Source of the DNA: JAHQVI01 sp963749875
GTDB taxonomy: Bacteria > Pseudomonadota > Alphaproteobacteria > Rhizobiales > Rhodomicrobiaceae
Reading direction: 5' to 3'
NCBI GenBank assembly: GCA_963749875.1
Contig: CAVVOX010000004.1
Coordinates: forward strand, 496,001-560,000
DNA: 64,000 nucleotides
Positions 43,869 to 52,019 of this stretch are shown here, in pieces. The position numbers were made by a program, and so were the translations under genes. How positions within the stretch are numbered: the stretch's first letter is position 1; the number at the start of each line of letters is the position of its first letter. Under the pieces are notes generated by a model that did not search any database, was not told where the DNA came from, and saw only the letters and a list, made by a program, of their open reading frames with translations.

Positions 43869-45104
43869 ATGCAAAAACGAATTCATCCGATCTGGTGGAT
43901 CGTGCTCGCCGCGGGAACGATCCTCGCGATCAATATGGGGATCCGGCAGACCTTCGGTCTGTTTCTCAAGCCGGTCACCCAGGATCTGCAGCTCAGTCGC
44001 GAAGTGTTTTCGCTCGCCATTGCGCTCCTCAACCTGTGCTGGGGCGCGGGCTCGCCCTTTGTAGGCGCTCTGAGCGACAAGTTCGGCGCGAAATGGGTGG
44101 TGCTTTGCGGTGCTGTCCTCTATGCGGGCGGCCTGATGATCATGGCGAATGCCGGGGGCGAATTGGCCTTTCTTGTCGGCGGCGTTCTGATCGGGCTCGG
44201 CGTTGCCGGTAGCGGCTTTACCGCCGTGCTCGGTGTCGTCGGGCGGATGGCGCCGCCGGAGAAGCAGGCAATCGCGCTCAGCCTCACCAGCATGGGCAGC
44301 GCGATCGGCCAGTTCGCGGCGCTGCCCTACACCCATGTGCTGCTCAGCGAGACCGGCTGGATCATCACGCTGTTCGTGCTCGCAGCAACGGCGGCGGTCA
44401 TGGCGCCGCTCGGCTTCGCGCTCTCCGAAGGCACGCGCGGCGGAAGCGCCGCCGGGCCAAGCGCGGTCTTGCCGCTCTCCGACCAGCGCATGGGCGCAGC
44501 GCTCAAGGAGGCTTTCCGTCATCCGAGCTTTGTGCTTCTGACGCTCGGCTTTTATGTCTGCGGTTTTCAGCTGGCCGCCGTGGTGACTCATCTGCCGGCA
44601 TTTCTGGTGGATCAGAGATTTGATCCAAGCCTCGGCGTGATCGCGCTGACGGTCGTCGGCCTCACCAACATCGCCGGCACCTATCTCTGCGGCCGCGCGG
44701 GCGAAACCTTCTCGAAAAAGGGAACGCTCACCACGATTTATCTCGGGCGCGGCCTTGTCTTCCTCGGCCTGCTCTATCTCCCCTTGACAGAGCCAACCGT
44801 CATCATGGCTACAGCGATCCTCGGCTTTCTTTGGCTCGGCACCGTGCCGCTGACGAGCGGGCTGGTCGTGACCTTTTTCGGCCCGCGCTGGCTCTCCATG
44901 CTTTACGGCATCGTCTTCTTCTCGCATCAGGTTGGCGGCTTCATGGGCGCCTGGCTCGGCGGCTGGCTTTATGACAGGTACCAGTCTTATGATATGCTCT
45001 GGTGGGCGACCATCGCGGTGAGCCTGATGGCGGCGCTATGCCACCTGCCGATACGGGAGATGCCCGCGCCGCGTCCGGCTCCGGCCGGGGCGCCAGCGGA
45101 ATGA
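43869..45104 (+). CDS. Major facilitator superfamily transporter
   Basis: A 411-residue, 12-helix MFS permease. Visible MFS signs: GALSDKFGAKWVVLCGA between helices 2 and 3, and GTYLCGRAGETFSKKGTLTTIYLGR between helices 8 and 9. The N terminus (INMGIRQTFGLFLKPVTQDLQLSREVFSLAIALLNL) is typical of the oxalate/formate-like or monocarboxylate-like group. Inner membrane. Substrate unknown. It stands alone, followed by a possible 32-aa ORF. Confidence 0.9.
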   Translation: MQKRIHPIWWIVLAAGTILAINMGIRQTFGLFLKPVTQDLQLSREVFSLAIALLNLCWGAGSPFVGALSDKFGAKWVVLCGAVLYAGGLMIMANAGGELAFLVGGVLIGLGVAGSGFTAVLGVVGRMAPPEKQAIALSLTSMGSAIGQFAALPYTHVLLSETGWIITLFVLAATAAVMAPLGFALSEGTRGGSAAGPSAVLPLSDQRMGAALKEAFRHPSFVLLTLGFYVCGFQLAAVVTHLPAFLVDQRFDPSLGVIALTVVGLTNIAGTYLCGRAGETFSKKGTLTTIYLGRGLVFLGLLYLPLTEPTVIMATAILGFLWLGTVPLTSGLVVTFFGPRWLSMLYGIVFFSHQVGGFMGAWLGGWLYDRYQSYDMLWWATIAVSLMAALCHLPIREMPAPRPAPAGAPAE

Positions 45105-45111
45105 CGACGCC

Positions 45112-45210
45112 ATGCCGCTCGCTTTGCGCATAACGATCATCGCCTGCCTGACGGCGCTTTGCGCCGGGGCGGCCTGGCTGCTCTGCTTGCGCGCGGGCCG
45201 GCATTGCTGA
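45112..45210 (+). CDS. Possible 32-aa single-helix peptide
   Basis: ATG at 45112 opens a short frame 8 bases after the MFS stop: MPLALRITIIACLTALCAGA then WLLCLRAGRHC. It has one membrane-spanning stretch and three cysteines. There is no strong ribosome site and nothing to compare it with. It may be coincidental. Confidence 0.25.
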   Translation: MPLALRITIIACLTALCAGAAWLLCLRAGRHC

Positions 45211-45292
45211 TCGATATGTCGGCGGCCGCGACGCAGCTCCTTTGCCTGTGACGATGCGAAAATCATGCTGATGCCGGTCTTGCCGACAGGAT

Positions 45293-45955
45293 CTATACTT
45301 GCTGCTCGGTCAGTTCCGAAATGACCTCGAAGCCGGTCAGCCGGTGCCGTCTTCCGGAAGCAGAGTCCGTTTTAACGAATTGAATATCGCGTGGATAATG
45401 CCACTCGCGAACGACCCGCAGCAGCAGCCAGCGCGGCACGCCTGCCCTCGGGGGAAAGCCGGTTTCCGGGTCGAACTTGTCGAAGCCGACGAGCTGATAA
45501 ATTCCCGGCGCGATATAAGGCGGCGTCCCGTCATTATTGCGTGTATCGGCAAAAATCTTGTTCTGCGCGGCGTCGATATTGCCTTCATAGAGCTCGCGAA
45601 GGAGAAATGCGGTTGTTGACGCCTTGCCCATCGCCGCGTTCTTACCCTTCAGCTCCTGCTCGTTCGAGGCGATCAGGTCGTGCGTTGCGTTGCGATAGCC
45701 TTCATTGAAGATCTGGAAGCGCGGCGGGCCGACCATCTCGTTCCACTCACGGCGTTCCGCCGCGCGGCCCTTGCGCCCGCCATGCTCGAGCCCGCTGCTG
45801 AGGAGGTTGTTCAGGTCGCGCTCGGCGAGGGTGAAGCGGGTCGCCACCCACTCCTCCTGCCGGTAGAGGATGTATTTGACGATCAGGAGCGCGATAAGCA
45901 GCACCGCGAGAATCGGCACCAGCATATCCACAATCTGATTTTCAAACTCGAACAA
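45293..45955 (-). CDS. Hypothetical membrane-anchored protein
   Basis: One N-terminal membrane helix (MLVPILAVLLIALLIVKYILY) is followed by a charged cytoplasmic or periplasmic domain of about 190 residues (QEEWVATRFTLAERDLNNLLSSG; ATHDLIASNEQELKGKNAAMG; ending RLTGFEVISELTEQQV). The frame is open upstream to 46036 but those codons look non-coding; a TTG at 45955 (LFEFENQIVDML) or a GTG/ATG a few codons on is the likely start. No family recognised. Confidence 0.6.
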   Translation of the reverse strand: MFEFENQIVDMLVPILAVLLIALLIVKYILYRQEEWVATRFTLAERDLNNLLSSGLEHGGRKGRAAERREWNEMVGPPRFQIFNEGYRNATHDLIASNEQELKGKNAAMGKASTTAFLLRELYEGNIDAAQNKIFADTRNNDGTPPYIAPGIYQLVGFDKFDPETGFPPRAGVPRWLLLRVVREWHYPRDIQFVKTDSASGRRHRLTGFEVISELTEQQV

Positions 45956-46036
45956 GACCGTATCCCGTCGACAATGAACTTGCTGAGCCGGCCGGCCCGC
46001 CTGCGAGGCCGGACGGCAGTCATTATAAGATGTCAA

Positions 46037-46368
46037 CGGCGGCGCGGAAGGTGAATTTCTTTCTTAATGGTTGGTAAATAGCTGCATCAGTTCGTGTCGA
46101 TTGTGAGGCTGAGGCGGGGGTGGAAGAGCGCGGCGCGGGGAGACGGCAGAAGAGACATTGCAACGGCTCGCCGTCTTCGGCAAAGGAGCGAAACGAGGGG
46201 TTGCTCGGCTGAACGATGCTCGCGGAGCCGTGCGCCATAGAAGTGCCTGCATGTGAGCAGGCGCACTCTATCTGAGCATGTCGAGGCAGCCGCCACCACG
46301 TACGGAACTACGGCCGGAAGCAAAGCGGAGCTACAAAATCTTAGCGCATCGGGCGATGAAAACCCTGG
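46037..46368. other. Intergenic stretch without a clear gene
   Basis: About 330 bases between the membrane protein and the radical SAM gene, both on the minus strand. Short minus-strand frames exist (for example 46023-46238 with a CLFC pair) but overlap each other and lack ribosome sites. The stretch contains a hairpin-forming GCCTGCATGTGAGCAGGC (about 46246-46263). Nothing else recognisable. Confidence 0.4.
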
Positions 46369-47334
46369 CTAAGCAGCGACGCCGACTGGCTCCATGCAAA
46401 GATCGACGAGACGCGTGGCGATTTCGTCGATGTCATCGATTGTCTTGGGCAGCGCGAGGTCCGTCGGCTTGCCGACGCGCATCGAATCCAATGTCTCGAT
46501 CCGGCCTGCCGCATCGACCCTGACGAGCTTTGCGGGCGATTTCGGTGTCAGCACGTCGATGCCCGCAGATCTGAGCCGCTCCTCCCATGGCCCGAGCATG
46601 GCGAATTCATCCGACACGCCCAGTTTCACGCCGGCATCCGCTGCGCGCCTCATCAGCGCCGGGAGCGCGTCCCAGGCATCCCGCATGATGCGCGGGTGGA
46701 CTTGAAGCGGCGCTGTGCGGGACGAGGTCAGAAGCGGGGAAACGAGGAGCTGCGGAATTTTGTGGGCGGCCGTGAAGTCGATAATTTCGTCAATTGTTTC
46801 GAGATTGCCGGGCATCAGGATGGTCGCGATGGAGATGCGCTCCCGTAGCTCCGGATCGCCGGCCGCACGTTCAATGCCTTTGGTGATGCGGGCGAAGGCG
46901 CCGGGCTTGCGGCGGATCTCGTCGTGCTTTTCGCTGGCGGCATCGAGACTGATCAGAATTTTGGTGTTGTCGAGCTGTCGGAGCTCGTCGGCGAAATCGA
47001 CTAAATTATATCCGTTCGAGATGAGCGCGGTCGGCGCGTTGCTTTCCTTGGCCCGGCCGAGGAAAGCTTTGGCCATCGGCCAGCAATGCGTCTGAAGCGG
47101 TTCGTCCCCGACGATCGCCGCCCCGCCTAACAGGCCACGCCGATCGACGGACGAGAGGAGTTCGGTCAGATGATCCGTCGTCAGATGAGATTGCTCACGA
47201 CGCTCATCCCGCTGGTTAACGATACAAAAGGGGCAATTGAGGGGACATCCTCCGGGTAAGACTGCTGTGACGACAATTCCTTGTGGTGGAATCCGGTCTT
47301 TTTCAACGAATGCCGTCAGGGCAGCGTAACCCAT
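46369..47334 (-). CDS. Radical SAM protein
   Basis: A 321-residue protein with the 4Fe-4S motif CPLNCPFC (Cys30, Cys34, Cys37, C-x3-C-x2-C). Later features fit the radical SAM barrel: GEEP-like VGDEPLQTH (about 78-86), ALISNGYNLVDFADELRQL, ILISLDAASEKHDEIRRKPGAFARI. No second cluster motif and no C-terminal SPASM-type cysteines are evident. It has no obvious operon partner. Catalytic role unknown. The upstream gap 47335-47516 (182 bases, A+T-richer) separates it from the 510-aa gene on the same strand. Confidence 0.85.
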   Translation of the reverse strand: MGYAALTAFVEKDRIPPQGIVVTAVLPGGCPLNCPFCIVNQRDERREQSHLTTDHLTELLSSVDRRGLLGGAAIVGDEPLQTHCWPMAKAFLGRAKESNAPTALISNGYNLVDFADELRQLDNTKILISLDAASEKHDEIRRKPGAFARITKGIERAAGDPELRERISIATILMPGNLETIDEIIDFTAAHKIPQLLVSPLLTSSRTAPLQVHPRIMRDAWDALPALMRRAADAGVKLGVSDEFAMLGPWEERLRSAGIDVLTPKSPAKLVRVDAAGRIETLDSMRVGKPTDLALPKTIDDIDEIATRLVDLCMEPVGVAA

Positions 47335-47516
47335 ATTTCGTGACCCGCTTGACGTTGGAACGAGCTTCTATGGAATTTACCCGTTCACCTGTTTGGAATG
47401 GAGATGCACACAATTCAATTGATGAGTAACGAACTGCGTGATGTTTTACAACCAAAACAGGAGCCGCCTCTGGAAATCTTCTTACGCTGTTGTATTTTCT
47501 CAATTAATGGCTGTTT

Positions 47517-49049
47517 TTAGGGCGCGGAATTTGATGTTGCGAAATGTAGCGCACGTGGGAAAAGCGACACCATAATCGATATTGGTAAGACTTCGAACCC
47601 AACTTCGCGAAGCGCTGCAGCAGCGTTAAGGTTCTTGGCCTGCGGCGCTCCACTATCAAGCTTTAGTCTGCCGCGCGCAGCCATGTAAATTGCGCGCTGC
47701 GCATGGTCGTAGTGGCGACCCGGGGAGGGGCGTCTAGTCACATAAAATAGGTCTTCTTCAATGGAGACTGTCTTATTTGCCGGTCGTCCGCGCCTAGATC
47801 TTCCGATAGAAGGAGCCGATAGCCTCTCGCTTTCTCCTGCGGTGGTCCCGGCCGATGCAACAATCTGATCGACCGGCGGGATAAAATACTGGACTCCGAG
47901 TCCTTCAGGCTCCGTCGGCGAGGGGCGCACAAGAACGTCCCAATATAAATCTCTCCCACTCAGCATTTCTTTGTACCCTGGTTCTGCTGGATATGTTCGC
48001 GGTAAAACGTCACCACTTTCAAAACCCATAAAGCCTTTCAGGTCGTCAAGCCGTGCAAACTCCTGCTCTGGGCGCCAATCGGCAATAAAGTCATCAAATC
48101 TATTGTGCCGAAGCAATGCGCCGGATTGAGGATCAATCAATGGGGGCTTACGTATAACGACACAGCAACGCCTGCTTAACGTCCGCCATCGCGACCAATC
48201 GACCTTATGTTGCTGGATAGGGTATATATAGTCGTAGCTCTTCGAAAAAAGTGCGAAAGCGGTCACTGCTGTAGACAGAAGACCTATATTATATAGAAGA
48301 TTAAACCCCTCCCGCCCCGCTTCAAAAATTGCCGTATCAAATACAAATATAAGAATGCCTTTGCGACCCGCGCCAATGAATTCGCTTGTTACGCTATGGA
48401 ACTGCCTAATAATGTCAACCGGATGCGCCCCCAACAAAATGTTACGAGCCCCGGCGACGATGAGCGCGCCCTCCTTCTCTCCAGCGTCCTTAATGAAATG
48501 GCTTACCCCAACTCGTTCCTCGTCAACCAGCCGGAAAACATGAACCTCCAGATCATCATCATCCCAGTCATATGACCGCCCGGAAGAAAGCTCGCTCAGC
48601 AATTCTCGGACGAACCGTTCCGCTATGCCAACTGCCTTGTCGACCTTCGTACCAATCGTCTCCGGCCAGGACGCGAAGAGCGCCGCGACGATCCGGATCG
48701 CGTCTTTGACGGTCGTGTCCGCCCGTCCCGCAAGCTTGGCATAAAGGCTCGGCACCGGGGTCGGCTTTTCGCCGAACAACTCGTCGAGCGTCAGCTCCAG
48801 CCGTTCTCTCGCCGTCTTTCCCGATCCGTCGCTCCGCACGCCCTTCGGCTTGCGCCCTCTCGCGGAGGCCGAATAGCCCCACGCCTGCAGCATGTCCCGC
48901 AAGGTGCCGCCCGGATTGATCTTATGCGCCGTCTCGAAGACGGCCGCGCGCTGTTTGGCGCTTCTCGCGCTGGCGAACCGGTTGAGCCGGGCGGTCCATA
49001 CGCGGCGCGACTCCGACTCCCCCCGGCGCCCCTTGGATTGCCCGTTCAT
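47517..49049 (-). CDS. Unrecognised 510-aa protein, possibly acquired
   Basis: No known family. The first third is GC-rich and basic (MNGQSKGRRGESESRR; later AHKINPGGTLRDML, RGRKPKGVRSDGSGKTARERLELTLDELFG), while from about residue 230 on (below about 48360) the DNA is clearly A+T-richer and the protein more hydrophobic and aromatic (GFNLLYNIGLLSTAVTAFALF). A Lys/Arg-rich stretch RSRRGRPANKTV and a closing hydrophobic segment follow. The two-part base composition suggests a fusion or an acquired gene. No signal peptide. Flanked by A+T-rich gaps on both sides, a typical setting for accessory or defence genes, but nothing in the sequence proves a role. Confidence 0.7.
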   Translation of the reverse strand: MNGQSKGRRGESESRRVWTARLNRFASARSAKQRAAVFETAHKINPGGTLRDMLQAWGYSASARGRKPKGVRSDGSGKTARERLELTLDELFGEKPTPVPSLYAKLAGRADTTVKDAIRIVAALFASWPETIGTKVDKAVGIAERFVRELLSELSSGRSYDWDDDDLEVHVFRLVDEERVGVSHFIKDAGEKEGALIVAGARNILLGAHPVDIIRQFHSVTSEFIGAGRKGILIFVFDTAIFEAGREGFNLLYNIGLLSTAVTAFALFSKSYDYIYPIQQHKVDWSRWRTLSRRCCVVIRKPPLIDPQSGALLRHNRFDDFIADWRPEQEFARLDDLKGFMGFESGDVLPRTYPAEPGYKEMLSGRDLYWDVLVRPSPTEPEGLGVQYFIPPVDQIVASAGTTAGESERLSAPSIGRSRRGRPANKTVSIEEDLFYVTRRPSPGRHYDHAQRAIYMAARGRLKLDSGAPQAKNLNAAAALREVGFEVLPISIMVSLFPRALHFATSNSAP

Positions 49050-49457
49050 GCGAACCTCTTATCGCACCTGCAAAAGGAAGGAGGAGGACCGTGGCTCCAG
49101 CGCTCCGAGTCGAAAAAAGGAAGTCACTAAATGGACTTAACAGAATTTTACGAATGACGGAAGTTTCAGTGCGTTAAAAAAGTTTCAAAACTTTTAAATT
49201 ATTTTCGTATACAAAAATTTAATTGGTGCTTCAATTAATGCACTAAATAAGATATCGTTTGATTTATATCAATGCCGAACCTCGGAAAAGGTGAAGCGCA
49301 ATGGGTAAAGTTCAATCGCTACAAGAAAAAGCATTACGGATCAATGACTAACGCAAGCGTCATTTTTGCGACGATACTGCTGGCGGGGCCAGCGAAGGAG
49401 TATTGGAAAGAGGCCGGATAGGTCGAAGACCAAAGCTATCCGGCCGGGGAGGGCATC
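49050..49457 (+). promoter_or_regulatory. A+T-rich leader with two tiny overlapping ORFs and a 10-bp hairpin
   Basis: This 408-base gap is A+T-rich between 49140 and 49290 and probably carries divergent promoters. Two tiny frames overlap: 49301-49351 (16 aa, GGTGA before the ATG) and 49344-49421 (25 aa, MTNASVIFATILLAGPAKEY then WKEAG). The second ends inside a perfect hairpin GGCCGGATAG (49412-49421) / CTATCCGGCC (49436-49445), 12 bases before the ATG of the membrane protein at 49458, next to its GGGAGG. A ribosome finishing the 25-aa frame would open this hairpin. Leader-peptide control is inference. Confidence 0.4.
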
Positions 49458-49949
49458 ATGAAAGAGATCTCCCACTTACTGGCCGTGATAGCTTTCCTGG
49501 CAACGGTCGGTTCGTTCCTGATCGAGTTGCGCCAGGAGGTGGACAGAGACCGGGAGCAGGGGCCTCAGACGACGCCGCAGCTTGTGTCGCCCTCCTCGGG
49601 GAACGGCGGCGCCAGGAAGGCAAAGCCTCCGCGGCCCGCATGCAATCGGGATGTCTACGAAGCAACGGCGCGCCGGCTGCGTGCAGAGCGCGGGTCGAAG
49701 GTCAGCCGGGCCCAGCGGTTTCAATGGCTCGGGACCGACCCATACTACGATTACTATTTCGACCATGCCGCAGGCGCGATCCTTTGCCTGTCGCACTCCA
49801 AGGTGCCGCCATTCGTTCACCCCTCGCGGATGGATCGGAAGAAGCGCAAAAGGAGCGTGGTGGTCTGGTGGTCGATCGTGGTGATCATCTTGAGCGGTGT
49901 CGGCCTCGCGACAATCGAGGTCGCCCGGTCCTCGCGAACCAAAAGGTGA
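49458..49949 (+). CDS. Hypothetical membrane protein with two terminal helices
   Basis: A 163-residue protein: helix 1 at about 5-22 (SHLLAVIAFLATVGSFLI), a long soluble middle rich in Arg, Tyr and Asp with cysteines (RPACNRDVYEATARRLRAER; DPYYDYYFDHAAG; ILCLSHSK), and helix 2 at about 137-154 before a basic end. GGGAGG lies 6 bases before the ATG. The hydrophobic ends and soluble middle suggest both termini at one side of the inner membrane. No family recognised. Lies between the A+T-rich gap and mesaconyl-CoA hydratase (opposite strand). Confidence 0.65.
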   Translation: MKEISHLLAVIAFLATVGSFLIELRQEVDRDREQGPQTTPQLVSPSSGNGGARKAKPPRPACNRDVYEATARRLRAERGSKVSRAQRFQWLGTDPYYDYYFDHAAGAILCLSHSKVPPFVHPSRMDRKKRKRSVVVWWSIVVIILSGVGLATIEVARSSRTKR

Positions 49950-50023
49950 CACGAAACTCAGACAAGGCGGGCGCGCCAATCGTCGATGACCGGTTGGCGC
50001 GCTTCGCTTTCATTCCGCCCGGC

Positions 50024-51079
50024 TCATTTCGGCAGCACGACCCAATAATCGAGATCCAGAATCACGCCTTCCTCGGGCGTGTTCTCGTCCGCCATAAGCG
50101 GGAAGTCCGCGGCGTTCCGGTCCTTCAGCCCGATCGTGCGCACGCGCAGCGCGCCGACATCGTCGCGGCCGGGCAGTTCCGCCTTTTCGAGAATCTCGCT
50201 CCACGCATAGATCGTGTCGCCGGCAAAGGCCGGCGCGACATGCCGGCCGCCATTGATCGCCGCGATATGGAAGGCATTGGCCAGGCCGTTGAAGCTGAGC
50301 GCGCGAGCAAGCGAAATGATATGGCCGCCATAGACGAGACGCCGTCCGAATCGGCCCGCGCCCTCCGTATGCTGGTTGAAATGCACCCGCGCGGTATTCT
50401 GATAAAGCCGCGTCGCCATCTGGTGCTCGGCTTCCTCGATGGTCATGCCGTCCACATGGTCGATGCGCTCTCCGACCTCATAATCGTCCCAACGCGCAGA
50501 ACTCCCGGCAAGCTCATCGTCATAGGCGGCGGGATTGAGAGCGGGAACCGCACCGCCAAGCGCGGAGGGCTCGACCTTGTCCGGGAGCTGCGGGACCTCG
50601 CTTTCCGGGGCCGGCGCAGCTTCGTCGCGCTTCCTCACCATGACCCAGCGGACATATTCGAGGACCGTTCCGCCATGCTGATTGCGTCCGGTGGAGCGGA
50701 CATAGACGACGCCGGTCTTGCGGTTGGAATTCTCGCGCAGACCGATGACCCTCGAGGTCGCCGTCAGCGTATCGCCCGGAAAGGCCGGTTTCAGGAAGCG
50801 GCAATCGGCATAGCCGAGATTGGCCACGGCATTAAGGGAGATGTCCGGGACGGTCTTGCCGAAAACGACGTGAAATACGAGCAGATCATCGAGCGGAGCC
50901 GCCTCATATCCGAGCGCCTTGGCAAAGGTCTCGCTCGATTGGACCGCGAAACGGCAGCCATAGAGCGCGCCGTAAAGCGCGGCATCGCCGGTCGTCAGCG
51001 TGCGCGGTGTCGCATGGTTGATCACCTGTCCGAGACTGAAATCTTCGAAGAAATTTCCGGCCGTGGTTTTTGCGCCCAT
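50024..51079 (-). CDS. mch: Mesaconyl-CoA hydratase, double-MaoC type
   Basis: A 351-residue tandem hot-dog protein: first MaoC-like half (GNFFEDFSLGQVINHATPRT; YGCRFAVQSSETFAKALGY; LLVFHVVFGKTVPDISLNAVANLGYADCRF) and second half (FNQHTEGAGRFGRRLVYGGH; FAGDTIYAWSEIL). This matches the mesaconyl-C1/CoA hydratase of the ethylmalonyl-CoA pathway, which hydrates mesaconyl-CoA to beta-methylmalyl-CoA during growth on C1 or C2 compounds. It is not with other pathway genes here. A 599-codon antisense frame over it is a shadow. Confidence 0.85.
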   Translation of the reverse strand: MGAKTTAGNFFEDFSLGQVINHATPRTLTTGDAALYGALYGCRFAVQSSETFAKALGYEAAPLDDLLVFHVVFGKTVPDISLNAVANLGYADCRFLKPAFPGDTLTATSRVIGLRENSNRKTGVVYVRSTGRNQHGGTVLEYVRWVMVRKRDEAAPAPESEVPQLPDKVEPSALGGAVPALNPAAYDDELAGSSARWDDYEVGERIDHVDGMTIEEAEHQMATRLYQNTARVHFNQHTEGAGRFGRRLVYGGHIISLARALSFNGLANAFHIAAINGGRHVAPAFAGDTIYAWSEILEKAELPGRDDVGALRVRTIGLKDRNAADFPLMADENTPEEGVILDLDYWVVLPK

Positions 51080-51284
51080 GTTCCCTCACGTCGCTTTAGA
51101 ATGGCGGTGGCACGCTTGCGCCGCCTTGGCCGCGATCTTATCAGAAATTGCGGAGTGGGTATGGTGTCCGAAGGACCTCAATGGTGCTGCGAGTGCGGGT
51201 AGCGCAAATTTCCGGGTTCAATCATTGGATCGCCGTGTCGTCCAAATGTGGATCCGCGACCGGAGACTGGCGAAACGGTTATCA

Positions 51285-51992
51285 ATGTCACTACGAACAG
51301 CCAGAAGACTCATCACCACACTTGTCATCGTCGTCGGAGGCGCGATCCTGGCCGTGCAGGTCATCTACCCCTTGCTGGAGCCCGCGGCGTTTCAATATGA
51401 GGTGCGCGGCGTCGACATTTCCCATCACCAGGGCCCTATCGACTGGGACGCGCTGCGCGCGGATGGCATTGATTTCGCTTACATCAAGGCGAGCGAAGGC
51501 GGAAATTTCAACGATCCGCGCTTCTCACGCAACTGGTACGCCGCCGAACAAGCGGGGATGCTGCGCGGGGCCTATCATTTTTTCACCCCATGCCGCTCAG
51601 GCGAGGTCCAGGCGCAGAACTTCATCCGCGTGGTCCCTGAAGATCCGAATGCGCTGCCGCCTGTCCTCGACGCGGAACATATGGGGCCGTGCCGCGACAG
51701 CCCTATGGTGAAGGATGTGGCGGCCGAAATCGGCGTCTTTCTGAAGACCGTACAGGCCCATTTCGGCAAGCGGCCGATCATCTACACGACACGCGAGTTC
51801 CATGACGCTTATCTTGTGGGAAAATTCGCCAATGAGCGCTTCTGGGTCCGCAGTCTGCTCCTGTCTCCGCGTTTCCGCAAAGACCAATGGGTTTTCTGGC
51901 AATATCACAATCGCGGCCGCCGTCGCGGGATCGAGGGGCCGGTCGATCTGAACGCATTCCGCGGCACGCGCGCCGAGCTGGCGGCGCTGTAA
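51285..51992 (+). CDS. GH25 family lysozyme, membrane-anchored
   Basis: An N-terminal membrane helix (about 8-30) is followed by a GH25 catalytic domain: VDISHHQGPIDWDAL with the active Asp44, YIKASEGGNFNDPRFSRNW, GAYHFF and the DxE motif VLDAEHMG (Asp129, Glu131), ending WFYQ-like VFWQYHNRGRRRGIEGPVDLN. A cell-wall muramidase anchored in the inner membrane or exported. The start may instead be ATG 51246 (MWIRDRRL); the long upstream frame overlaps the mch promoter. It is convergent with the MATE gene. Confidence 0.88.
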   Translation: MSLRTARRLITTLVIVVGGAILAVQVIYPLLEPAAFQYEVRGVDISHHQGPIDWDALRADGIDFAYIKASEGGNFNDPRFSRNWYAAEQAGMLRGAYHFFTPCRSGEVQAQNFIRVVPEDPNALPPVLDAEHMGPCRDSPMVKDVAAEIGVFLKTVQAHFGKRPIIYTTREFHDAYLVGKFANERFWVRSLLLSPRFRKDQWVFWQYHNRGRRRGIEGPVDLNAFRGTRAELAAL

Positions 51993-52002
51993 ATGCGTTA
52001 CG

Positions 52003-52019
52003 CTAGCTTATTGATCTAG
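52003..52019. repeat. Minimal CTAG...GATCTAG remnant between convergent genes
   Basis: CTAGCTTATTGATCTAG lies between the lysozyme and MATE stops. The TTGATCTAG end matches the other CTAGCGC-type repeats. Its right CTAG gives the MATE stop codon (TAG on the minus strand at 52016-52018). It may be a remnant or simply a coincidence of sequence. Confidence 0.35.

Noticed and set aside
46023..46252. Small minus-strand frames with a CLFC pair between 46023 and 46252
   Set aside because: Three frames overlap each other here, none with a ribosome site or comparison partner; too weak to call.
49403..51202. 599-codon plus-strand frame across mesaconyl-CoA hydratase
   Set aside because: It overlaps a well-recognised enzyme on the other strand and a membrane protein in another frame; no motif seen.
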